64,000 nucleotides of DNA from NCBI RefSeq assembly GCF_024227435.1, contig NZ_CP100446.1, forward strand, positions 620,001 to 684,000, in the 5' to 3' direction. This document shows, in pieces, positions 35,647 through 44,284 of the stretch (position 1 is the first letter of the stretch; each line of letters begins with the position of its first letter). The notes under the pieces were generated by a model that saw only the letters and a list, made by a program, of their open reading frames with translations, ran no database searches and was not told the DNA's origin. The DNA comes from Natrinema caseinilyticum. GTDB lineage: Archaea > Halobacteriota > Halobacteria > Halobacteriales > Natrialbaceae. A program made the translations under genes and the position numbers.

Positions 35647-36645
35647 ATGACGAACCGAGACCTTTTTCTCCCGGTCGGTGCACAGCCCACCCTCGACGGC
35701 CTCGTCGATCAGGCAGTGACCGCGGAGGAGTTGGGATACGATCGCGCCTGGTTTCCCGAATCGTGGGGCCGAGACGTCGTGACGCCGATCGCAACGGCCG
35801 CCGAACGGACCGACGATATCGGTCTCGGAACCAGCATCGCCAACGTTTACTCCCGATCGCCGGCCCTGCTGGGTCAGACGGCCGCGACGCTCCAGGAAGC
35901 CAGCGACGGCCGGTTCCGCCTGGGCGTCGGTCCCAGCGGCCCGATCGTCGTCGAAAACTGGCACGGGATGGAGTTCGGAAACCCGCTCCGTCGCACTCGA
36001 GAGACGGTGGAGATCGTCAAGGAAGTCCTCTCAGGCGACCCGGTTGACTACGACGGCGAGTACTTCACCCTCGACGGCTTCCGACTCCGCTGTGAGGCGC
36101 CCAATCCCGAACCGCCGATCGACGCCGCCGGTCTCGGGCCGAAGGCCGTCGAACTCGCCGGCCGCTTCGCCGACGGCTGGCACGCCGTCAACTACACTCG
36201 GGAGGGAGTCGCGGAACGGCTCGAGGATCTTCGCCGAGGGGCCGAAATGGGCGATAAAGACCCCGACGACAGCCGCGTCACCCTCTCCGTGAGCTGCTGT
36301 GCCCTTGAGGACGGCGAGCGCGCTCGCGAACTCGTCGCTCAACACATCGCGTTCTACCTCGGCGGAATGGGAACGTTCTACCGCGACAACCTCGCGCGAC
36401 AGGGACGCGAGGAACTCGCCCACGAGATCTACGACGCCTGGCAACGGGAGGACCGCGAGCACGCCACGGAGCTGGTACGGTCGGAGCTCCGCGATCAGAT
36501 GGGCGCCGCCGGGACGCCCGAGGAGGCACGGGAGCAGCTAGAACAATTCGAGAATATCGACGGCGTTGATGCGATCTATATCTCGTTCCCGCGGGGGGCG
36601 GACCCCGAGGAGATACGCGAGACCATGGTAGCGATGGCGCCGTAG
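35647..36645 (+). CDS. LLM-class F420-type oxidoreductase
   Basis: A 332-residue luciferase-like TIM-barrel protein, MTNRDLFLPVGAQPTLDGL at the N-terminus. Family blocks are AEELGYDRAWFPESWGRDV, NVYSRSPALLGQTAATLQEA, SDGRFRLGVGPSGP, MEFGNPLRRTRETVEIVKEV and GLGPKAVELAGRFADGWHA, ending with DAIYISFPRGADPEEIRE. The terminal ISFPRGA block is shared with the LLM protein at 58625-59626, marking a subfamily. The ATG at 35647 is preferred over the GTG at 35638. It may act on a substrate made by the divergent PaaG-like enzyme; this is inferred from position only. Confidence 0.88.
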   Translation: MTNRDLFLPVGAQPTLDGLVDQAVTAEELGYDRAWFPESWGRDVVTPIATAAERTDDIGLGTSIANVYSRSPALLGQTAATLQEASDGRFRLGVGPSGPIVVENWHGMEFGNPLRRTRETVEIVKEVLSGDPVDYDGEYFTLDGFRLRCEAPNPEPPIDAAGLGPKAVELAGRFADGWHAVNYTREGVAERLEDLRRGAEMGDKDPDDSRVTLSVSCCALEDGERARELVAQHIAFYLGGMGTFYRDNLARQGREELAHEIYDAWQREDREHATELVRSELRDQMGAAGTPEEAREQLEQFENIDGVDAIYISFPRGADPEEIRETMVAMAP

Positions 36646-36808
36646 TTCGATCGACCAATCTCGATGAGGTGGGGATTCGGCCTTCGGCCGACCGCTACGT
36701 GCGCCACGATAGGATGACAGGCCTCCGCTCGCCGCGCGACGGCGCCGGTAGGGGACGGCTTTGCCGCTAATCGAAACTTATCGATCGTGGTTCACCACAG
36801 CTATCGCT

Positions 36809-37798
36809 ATGAGCGAGTCAGATCGGACGGCCGTCGGCGATCGCGATGCGATCGTCCACCGACTGGAGTTCTCCGTCGAGTGGCCGCCGGGTCACGCGGC
36901 GGCGTACGTGATACCGGGTGACGAGCCGATTCTCATCGACGCGGGGACGCCTGGTGAGCGCGGCTCCGAGGAATTATACGCGGAACTGGGCGATCAGGGG
37001 TATGATCCGTCGGACATCGAACACGTAGTGCTCACGCACGGCCACACGGATCACATCGGTCAGACGCCGACGTTACTTGAGGCCGGGTCGCCGACCGTCT
37101 ACGCGCCGAAACAATTACGAGATCGATTCGGACGAGACATGGAAACGGTCGCCGAGAGAACGCAAGCGAATCTGCTCGAAGCCGGCCTCGAACCCGAGTA
37201 CCTCGATTCTGCCAGCGACCGCTTGCTGTCTGCTCACCGCACGGTGCGCGAGTCGCTTCCCGCAGACGCGGTCGATGTCTGGATCGATGACGATCCGTTT
37301 ACCGTCGGGACGCACGAGATCGAACCGGTCTATTCACCCGGCCACCATATCAGCCACTACTGTTTTGGGACGACTCTCGATGGTGAGCGCGTGGTGTTTT
37401 CCGGCGACATGGCGATCGAACCGTTCCGCGCGCCGGCGCTACTCGTCAACTTCGACGACGGTGTCGAAGACAGCGTGCGAACGTTCTGTACGACGCTAGA
37501 GCACCTCAAGACGTATCAATTCGAGCGTGTCTTCCCGGGTCACGGGCCGATACACGAGCGGTATGAGGAGTGTCTCGACAGATCGATCGCGGATCTAGAG
37601 TCCAAACTCGAGCGGAGTCTCGATCGGATCGAATCGGGCCGAACGACGGCCTTTCAGATCGCGGCGGAGAGAGCGGGCACGAAACGCGGCATCAGTCGTA
37701 TCCTCGCGGAGACCGTCGGACTCGTCGAGTATCTCGAGGATCGAGGGGACGTCGGGAGCGTTCTCGAGGACGGCGTTCGGTTCTACGAGAGTAAGTGA
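36809..37798 (+). CDS. MBL-fold metallo-hydrolase
   Basis: A 329-residue metallo-beta-lactamase-fold protein. The zinc motif HxHxDH is in VVLTHGHTDHIGQTPTLL, IDAGTPGERGSEELY precedes it, and the later His/Asp ligands are in VYSPGHHISHYCF, VFSGDMAI and VFPGHGPIH. The C-terminal part from about residue 250 is helical. This resembles the LACTB2/glyoxalase-II-like group, in which some members hydrolyse thioesters. With acyl-CoA genes on both sides, CoA-thioester hydrolysis is plausible but not shown. Start at ATG 36809; the longer frame from 36761 adds a non-family N-terminus. Confidence 0.88.
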   Translation: MSESDRTAVGDRDAIVHRLEFSVEWPPGHAAAYVIPGDEPILIDAGTPGERGSEELYAELGDQGYDPSDIEHVVLTHGHTDHIGQTPTLLEAGSPTVYAPKQLRDRFGRDMETVAERTQANLLEAGLEPEYLDSASDRLLSAHRTVRESLPADAVDVWIDDDPFTVGTHEIEPVYSPGHHISHYCFGTTLDGERVVFSGDMAIEPFRAPALLVNFDDGVEDSVRTFCTTLEHLKTYQFERVFPGHGPIHERYEECLDRSIADLESKLERSLDRIESGRTTAFQIAAERAGTKRGISRILAETVGLVEYLEDRGDVGSVLEDGVRFYESK

Positions 37799-37940
37799 GC
37801 GGTGTGCGATGACTTCGAGCGTGAACTACCTCGGGACTTGACCCCGAGGCACCCGGCCTGCTCCGCCTGCAGAGCGAGTCCCCTCGTCCGGTCCAATTTG
37901 TAGAACGCTTGGTACCGAGCATAGCCGTTCGACAGACGGT

Positions 37941-37950
37941 AGTATTAATA
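37941..37950 (+). promoter_or_regulatory. Likely TATA box for frameshifted acyl-CoA synthetase
   Basis: AGTATTAATA ends 25 nt before the ATG at 37975. The promoter therefore looks intact although the gene it drives carries a frameshift. Confidence 0.4.
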
Positions 37951-37974
37951 CGAGCGCCGTGATCCCCATGCCAC

Positions 37975-39643
37975 ATGGTGTCATGGATTGACCAGTATCA
38001 CTTCTACGAACGAGAGTGGGACAACTACGAGCAGCTTCGCGAGTCCTTCGAGTGGGAAATCCCCGAGAAGCTCAACATGGCGGAGTACGTCTGCGACCGG
38101 TGGACTCGAGAGCGTGGTCGCGTCGCGTTCTTCGCCGAGGACGAGTCGGGCGACCGCCGAACGGTCACGTTTCGGGACGTCCAGCACGGCGCGAATCGCC
38201 TCGCGAACTATCTCTCGGCGGAAGGCGTCGCCGCGGGCGATCGGATCGGTATCTGTCTCGGTCAGCGACCGGAAGCAGCCGTCGCTCATATCGCGGCGTG
38301 GAAGCTCGGCACCGTCTCAGTGCCGCTCAGCACGCAGTTCGGAGACGACGCCCTCGGGTACCGACTCGACGACTGCCGCGCGACGGCCTGTATCGTCGGC
38401 GACTCGAGCGCGGAGACGCTCCGATCGATCCGCGACGACCTCGACGCACTGGAGACCGTGGTGACCGTCGATACCGAACCGACAGAAACGGAGACGTCGT
38501 GGGACGCACTCGAGACGCGGGCGTCACGACAATTCGACAAGACGGCGACGAACGCCGACGACGATGCGATTATCATCTATACGAGCGGGACCACCGGCGA
38601 CCCGAAGGGGGTACTGCACGCCCATCGGTTGCTCCTCGGTCACCTGCCGACGTTCGCCGAGGCCTTCATCGACAGGGGGACGACGGACGGGACCGTCTTC
38701 TGGACGCCCGTCGAGTGGTCGTGGATCGGCTCGCTGTTCACGCTCGTGATGCCGGCGCTGTACTACGGACGGCCCGTGGTCGCCCACGACGCCGACCGGT
38801 TCGAACGCCGAATCGGCGTTCGAACTCCTCGAGCGGTACGAGGTGACGGACTTCGGGGCGCCGCCGACGGCCCTGCGGATGATGATGCAACTCGACGCTC
38901 CGGCGGACCGGTACGATCTGGGGTCCGTCCGCCGCGTCGGTGCGGTCGGCGAAAGCGTCGTCGACTGGGTGGCAGATACGTTCGACGGGGCGCCAGTCGA
39001 AGAACTCTACGGGCAGACCGAAGCGAATCTCGTCATCGGCGACTGTAGCTCGCTGAAGCGACCTCGTCCGGGGAAGATGGGGCTCGCTGCGCCGGGTCAC
39101 GAGGTAGCGATCGTCGATCCGGAGACGGCCGAGCAGATAGACGAACCCGGCGAGATCGGCGAGATCGCGGTCCGGTACGAGGACGACCCGATCTGCTTCG
39201 AGGAGTATTGGAAGAAACCGAACCTGACCGATCAGAAGGTCCGGAACGGCTGGCTGCTGACCGAAGACCTCGGCTCGGTCGACGAAGACGGGTTCTTCTC
39301 GTTCGAGGGCCGCAAAGACGACGTGATCATCACGTCAGGATACCGCGTGAGCCCCGAGGAAATCGAGGAGACGATGGCGAGCCACGCGGCCGTCGCCAAC
39401 GTCGCAGTTGTCGGTATCCCCGACGATGAACGAGGAACGGTCCCGAAAGCGTTCGTCGTCACCGCGGACGACGGGCAACCGACGACCGAACTGAGGGAGA
39501 CGCTCGAGACGCGAGTCAAGGAGCGACTGGCACCCTACGAATACCCGCGGGAGATCGAGTTCATCGACGAACTCCCCAAGACATCCACCGGGAAGATCCG
39601 CCGAAAATCCCTCCGCGAGCGCGAGAGCGTCGCGAACTCTTGA
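37975..39643 (+). pseudogene. Acyl-CoA synthetase with one frameshift
   Basis: The gene reads as one ANL ligase of about 556 residues if a single shift is allowed near 38803-38811. Before it come YHFYEREWDNYEQLRESFEW, IIYTSGTTGDPKGVLHAHR and PALYYGRPVVAHDADRFE. After it, in the +1 frame, come SAFELLERYEVTDFGAPPTA, ELYGQTEANLVIGDC, DDVIITSGYRVSPEE and TSTGKIRRKSLRER. The paralog at 23175 has FDPETAFELVE at the corresponding place, which suggests one extra base here. Every catalytic motif is otherwise preserved, so inactivation is recent, or this is a sequencing error. It would activate the same class of acids as the 23175 enzyme. Confidence 0.88.
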
Positions 39644-40122
39644 GAGCGTGTCGACGCACGCGGACAGTCTCAAGCGACTCTCGTTCGATCGCGTTCGACG
39701 ATATCACCTCGAAGTAACACGCGAGCGAAACGAGTATAAACGCTCGGCAGCGCAATCTCTCGAGCGGTACGTTCAGAGCCGTTGCGAGCGAGCAGTGCCG
39801 AGCATCGTCGACTCGCTCCGTATCTCGCGTTCGCTTCTCCGCCGTCGATCGGACCCGCTCGCGACGGGTGCGCGAATCGCGCCTGGAGAATGCGTAACCG
39901 TCTCATTCGAAATACTACCGATGACCACTCCGATAACACACTTAGGTCGTTATCAGTAGCCGAAACGCGTCGATGCGAAACAGATAACCAAACTGGAACG
40001 CTGATTGTGACAAAGTGGCACGATTGAGTCGCGTTAATCGGTTTGTTCAGTCATATATTTTACACACAATAGATACTAAACAAAGCCTATTACGACTGCG
40101 GTTGTTAGCAACACTCGTACCT
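39644..40122. other. Gap without a supported gene
   Basis: A 479-bp gap. A TATA-like GAGTATAAAC near 39734 stands in GC-rich sequence with no gene behind it. TCATATATTT at 40051-40060 lies about 63-72 nt before the thiolase ATG and may be its promoter. Open frames in the middle are basic and not haloarchaeal-like. Confidence 0.4.
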
Positions 40123-41292
40123 ATGAGAGACGCCGTAATCGTCGATGCAGTGCGAACACCGTTCGGTAAGCGAGACGGATCGTTTCGCGACACACATCCG
40201 CAAGACCTCGCAGCGGAACCGTTATCCGCCTTGCGCGAGCGCAACGGGTTCGAGCCGGAAACGATCGAGGACGTCATCTACGGCTGTGTGACACCAGTCG
40301 ACGAACAGGGGCTCAACATCGGCAGACTCGCACCGATGGTCGCCGGCTGGGGCGATATCGTATCCGGTGTTCAGCTGAACCGGATGTGCGGTTCCGGCCA
40401 GCAGGCGACTAACTTCGCCGCGGCGAACGTCATGGCCGGTCAGCACGACGTCCTGATCGCGGGCGGTGTCGAGCACATGAGCCGCGTCCCGATGGGGTCG
40501 GACGGGGCTGATGGCGCAGACGGAGAAGGGTCCGTCACCGACACCTACTTCGAGCACTTCGACGAGTTGACCCACCAGGGCGAAGGCGCCGAGCGCATCG
40601 CCGAGGAGTACGGCTTCTCGCGATCGGGGCTCGACGAGCTCGCCGCCGACTCCCAGCGCCGTTGGAAGCGAGCCTGGGACGAGGGGCGGTACGACGATCA
40701 GATCACGCCCATCGAAACCGAACTCGACGGCGAGAAAATCGTTGTCGAGCAGGACGAACACCCGCGTCCCGGCACCGACGAGGAGACGCTGGCCGAACTC
40801 CCGCTATCGTTCCGCGAGGCGGGCGAGGGCTTCCACCACCCCGGCAACTCCTCGGGGATCGTCGATGGCTCGGCCGCGCTGTTGATCGCCAGCGAGGAGG
40901 CCGCCGAAGAACACGGGTGGGAGCCGATGGCTCGTATCGTCCAGACCGAAGTCGTCGGCGTCGATCCGATTACGATGCTAAAGGGGCCGATCCCGGCGAC
41001 CGAGAACGTCCTCGAGAAGGCCGACATGGACCTCACGGATATCGATCTGTTCGAGGTCAACGAGGCGTTCGCGTCTGTCGTCGCGGCCTGGCTCGAGGAG
41101 ACCGGCGCGTCCTGGGAGGACGTCAACGTCAACGGCGGCGCGATCGCCCACGGCCACCCGCTGGGCGCGACCGGCGCAATGCTGCTGACGAAACTGGCCC
41201 ACGAACTCGAGCGCACCGGCCAGGACACCGCGTTGTCGACGATGTGCATCGGCTTCGGCCAGGGCGTTGCGACTATCCTCGAGCGGGTCTAG
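40123..41292 (+). CDS. Thiolase (acetyl-CoA C-acyltransferase)
   Basis: A 389-residue thiolase starting MRDAVIVDAVRTPFGKRDGS. The nucleophilic Cys89 is in NRMCGSGQQATNFAAAN, the His base is in GGAIAHGHPLGATGAMLL and the second Cys is in TMCIGFGQGVA. VNEAFASVVAAWLEETG is the conserved NEAF block. It cleaves 3-oxoacyl-CoA to acetyl-CoA and a shortened acyl-CoA, or condenses two acetyl-CoA. The upstream extension to 40015 is not part of the gene. It has a close paralog at 62722-63888, with a near-identical DNA stretch. Confidence 0.93.
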   Translation: MRDAVIVDAVRTPFGKRDGSFRDTHPQDLAAEPLSALRERNGFEPETIEDVIYGCVTPVDEQGLNIGRLAPMVAGWGDIVSGVQLNRMCGSGQQATNFAAANVMAGQHDVLIAGGVEHMSRVPMGSDGADGADGEGSVTDTYFEHFDELTHQGEGAERIAEEYGFSRSGLDELAADSQRRWKRAWDEGRYDDQITPIETELDGEKIVVEQDEHPRPGTDEETLAELPLSFREAGEGFHHPGNSSGIVDGSAALLIASEEAAEEHGWEPMARIVQTEVVGVDPITMLKGPIPATENVLEKADMDLTDIDLFEVNEAFASVVAAWLEETGASWEDVNVNGGAIAHGHPLGATGAMLLTKLAHELERTGQDTALSTMCIGFGQGVATILERV

Positions 41293-41658
41293 CGGCGAAG
41301 GCTCGGCTCGATGACCGCTGGCGATTGCGGCGGTCAGATCCGGAGAATAGAGTTCCAGCTATCCTCGGTACCAGTTTCCAACGAGTAGCCCAGAACTCGT
41401 GTCATATAACGGTGACCGATGTCTCCCATACTAACGAAGGACTCATCGGCAGATGCTTATCCTCACAGGGAGCAGGCGCTAACGGATACGATATCTACTC
41501 CCTGCCGCAGGTGACTGTCTTACTGACTTGCTCTCTGACGCCCGTCAGAAGCTATTAATAGCAGTATGTTAACAACAACCAGATATGATGGTGCGTACAA
41601 CTGTCATGTCTCGGTTCGAAGTTGAACAGAAAAACCGGGGTCGAGATGGAGGGCGCCC
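41293..41658. other. Gap without a supported gene
   Basis: A 366-bp spacer, AT-rich from about 41400 to 41600. An SD-like GGAGGG at 41648-41653 lies 5 nt before the ATG of the broken amidohydrolase. Nothing else recognisable was seen. Confidence 0.4.
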
Positions 41659-42567
41659 ATGTTATATCTCGAAGAGACGTTCGTGTACGACGCCGTCACG
41701 CACTCGTACAACATGGCCCCAGCGAACTACCGTAACGAACAGCACGCCGAGGGAATCACCAAATGCTCTTCGGGAACGTGTCAGCCGTCGTTCCCGATGA
41801 GTACACCCTCACCCCGGAAGGCTTCGTGCGGGATTGGGGCGTCGAAGAGACGGCGACCATGCTGTTCGAAGAAAGCTATACGGACATGGCGACATTCCAT
41901 CCTGTCCCGATGTACGCATTTCATGACGGGTTGGTCGCCAACGACAAAGCGGGCGAAGTCGTGGACCGATGGCCCGATCGGTTCCGTTCCTACGCCTGCG
42001 TGGATCCGCTTCGAGACGGATGGGAGGGCGAACTCGAGGCACAGATCCAGGACTTCGATCCGCTCGGAATCAAACTGTATCCGTCCCACTGGAGCGAGGA
42101 TCATCACGAAGGCTGGAGTATGGGGGATCCAGAGGTCGCGTTCCCCGTCTTCGAGAAGGCCCACGATCTCGGTATCGAGCTCATCGACATCCACAAAGCG
42201 ATTCCGTTTGGGCCCGTCCCACGAGGGCCGTACCATCCCGGCGACGTCGACGAGGCGGCCGAGAGCTTCCCCGATCTCACGTTCAGTATCGTCCACGGCG
42301 GTTATTCGTTTACCGAGGAGACGGCCTGGCAGCTCGCTCGCTTCCCGAACGTCTACGTCAATCTCGAAGGGCTGCCGGCAATTTTTCTCGGTAACGAACG
42401 ACGGTTCGGGGAGTTACTCGCTGAACTGATTAGTTTCCTCGGAGAGGACGGAATGGACCGGCTGTTCTGGAGTTCAGGGGCGATGTCCGTCCACCCGCGG
42501 CCCCCAACTTGAGGCGTTCCGCGACTTCGAATTTTCCGAGGAAGTTCGCAAGAACAGGCTGTGTTGA
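41659..42567 (+). pseudogene. Broken Amidohydro_2 (ACMSD-like) hydrolase/decarboxylase
   Basis: Three collinear pieces are visible. MLYLEETFVYDAVTHSYNMA runs from 41659. From 41763 in another frame come MLFGNVSAVVPDEYTLTPEG, HPVPMYAFHDGLVANDKAGE, KLYPSHWSEDHHEG and LTFSIVHGGYSFTEETAWQL. After about 42505 a third frame gives QLEAFRDFEFSEEVR. The fold is a TIM-barrel amidohydrolase of the family that includes aminocarboxymuconate semialdehyde decarboxylase. Two frameshifts (near 41760 and 42505) and loss of the last residues at the left end of the IS5-type element inactivate it. Expected intact length is about 300 residues. Confidence 0.82.
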
Positions 42568-43258
42568 CTCGCCATACGGCGGTGAATTTCACTGTTTGAC
42601 GGCCCGTTTGATGTTATAGACGACACCCATCAAGGTGACTTCACGGAACACTCGATACCAGGCACGCGCTCGCTCGGCCACGCCGTGCGAGCGCTTGATT
42701 GTAGAGTTTACGGTTTTAGTCAATGACCACTGAACGTACCGGTCTTTGTCAATCCGAGCAATGTGAGCGTGATCGTATGGGGCGAAGATCCGATGTTTGA
42801 TCAGTAGGCGAATGTCAAGTTCACGGAGCTGTTCGCGGAGCGCTTGCTTATCGTAGCCCTTGTCAGCGGCAAGTGACCGCATATCGCCCGCGTTTCGGCG
42901 GGCGATCTGCTCACAGAGGTCTGAGTCACTTCCTTTTAACACCGTCGAACAGTGGAGATCAAGAACAGCTTGCGTTGCTGTATCGACGGTTTTTGTGACT
43001 TTGAGCGTTTGTACGCGATAATTCGTTCGGTGGCAGTAGTGGCGGCTCGCACGATTTCGTTCGTAGAATGTTGCGTCAATAGCAGCGTGTTCAGAGGGAT
43101 CGTGCTGCTGCGCCGACCGGCGCAGCAGCACTCGACAGACACTCATCTCGATCCGATCAAACGCCTTACACAGTCGTCATGAACAACCGAAGTCTTCCTG
43201 TTTCAACACCTTCGATTTACTGACATTCCTTGACGCCAACTAGTGATTCAACGCAGCC
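42557..43258. mobile_element. Internally deleted IS5-type insertion element
   Basis: The left end GGCTGTGTTGACTC (from 42557) and the reverse complement of the right end GGCTGCGTTGAATC (ending 43258) form imperfect terminal inverted repeats. Between them lies a single truncated transposase frame on the minus strand, with only about 110 bp between the right repeat and that frame. Full-length elements of this kind should be over 1 kb, so part of the transposase N-terminus has been deleted. No clear target-site duplication is visible. The left end cuts the amidohydrolase pseudogene; the right end lies 3 bp from the stop of the MBL gene. Confidence 0.75.
42589..43146 (-). pseudogene. Truncated IS5-family transposase
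   Basis: A 185-residue C-terminal part of a haloarchaeal IS5-type DDE transposase. SEHAAIDATFYERNRASRHY holds the first Asp, DLHCSTVLKGSDSD the segment after it, and SLAADKGYDKQALREQLREL the second Asp. In the usual TETVNSTIKR block the protein reads LTKTVNSTIKRSHG, so the catalytic Glu position is Lys. With the N-terminal domain also missing it cannot be active. Confidence 0.85.
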
Positions 43259-43261
43259 GTT

Positions 43262-44104
43262 TTAGCTCACATCTGGTTTAGTGATGACTTCGTTTCCGGC
43301 GATCCGATAGACACGACCCGGGGGTCGTTCGTCATTGGATCGATACGGCAACTCATCCGCGAGGATGGCTTGAAGCCCCTCGTGGTACTCATCTAGCAGC
43401 GAAAGTTCGTCGCCCGACATTGGCGGGTTGTGAGCCGTATACAGGGTATCGAAAACACCCTCATCGCGTAATTCCCGTAAACGAGCAAAGGTATCAACGT
43501 AGTCGTGGATGTCACAGCCTCCGAAGTGGATATACAGGTTTTGTTGTATGTGGATGACATCGCCACCATAGAGGTCGCCTCGTTCACGGTCCAGCGCACC
43601 GAGTTGGCCTGGAGCGTGTCCGGGTAAGTGGATGAATTCCAGCTCTCTATTCCCAATATCAACAACCTCGCCCTCCGCTACGTCTGTTATGTTGGACGCG
43701 GGCTGAATCTCATAATTCTCCGGATCGAAGCCGTCTGGGAATTGTCCTCCCTGATCACGCCATGAATCGATCCAACCCGAGAGGTCGACATGGAATTCCT
43801 CGGCGACGTAGTCCGAACGCACAGTGCCATCCGAGGGAAGTTCTGCGTTGTGAACCCGAACATCGTCGAACTGATGGGCAGCACCCATATGATCCCAGTG
43901 CGAGTGAGTGAGCACGACCGTCACGGGAACGTCAACAAGCGTCTCCACCATGGCTCGAAGATTGCCGATGCCGACGGAAGCGTCCAAGAGAAGCGCCCGT
44001 TCCTCTCCTGCGAAAAGGTAGTCGTTGAAGAAAGTGGCCTCTGAGATGCGCCAACTGTTATCGGAAATCTCTTCGATATCGAACCAGTCGTCCGTATCGT
44101 TCAT
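43262..44104 (-). CDS. MBL-fold metallo-hydrolase
   Basis: A 280-residue metallo-beta-lactamase-fold enzyme. LLLDASVGIGNLRAMVE is followed by the zinc motif VVLTHSHWDHMGAAHQF (HxHxDH), then FIHLPGHAPGQLGALD and DLYGGDVIHIQQ, with YTAHNPP near the end. It is typical of the glyoxalase-II/lactonase-like group. Codon use is more A/T-rich than in the first 40 kb. It is the last gene of a minus-strand run that includes an acyl-CoA synthetase 180 bp upstream. It could be a thioesterase or lactonase in the same pathway; the substrate is unknown. Confidence 0.88.
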   Translation of the reverse strand: MNDTDDWFDIEEISDNSWRISEATFFNDYLFAGEERALLLDASVGIGNLRAMVETLVDVPVTVVLTHSHWDHMGAAHQFDDVRVHNAELPSDGTVRSDYVAEEFHVDLSGWIDSWRDQGGQFPDGFDPENYEIQPASNITDVAEGEVVDIGNRELEFIHLPGHAPGQLGALDRERGDLYGGDVIHIQQNLYIHFGGCDIHDYVDTFARLRELRDEGVFDTLYTAHNPPMSGDELSLLDEYHEGLQAILADELPYRSNDERPPGRVYRIAGNEVITKPDVS

Positions 44105-44284
44105 ACTGACGCCAACTCCCCGAACCGAGTTATACGTTCCGGCAGCCGTCCGAATACGCTTCCAGAAGGTTCAGAGTTCATCAGCCGCGTTTGGCAGTCG
44201 TCAGTGAGCGATAAAACGCAATACAGGTGCAGCATGGGAACAGTATAGGGGTTTCAATTGCATTCAAACGGAAACCCTGTCTGA

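Noticed and set aside
38800-38815. Programmed frameshift in the acyl-CoA synthetase
   Set aside because: No slippery heptamer or downstream stimulatory structure is evident; mutation or sequencing error is simpler.
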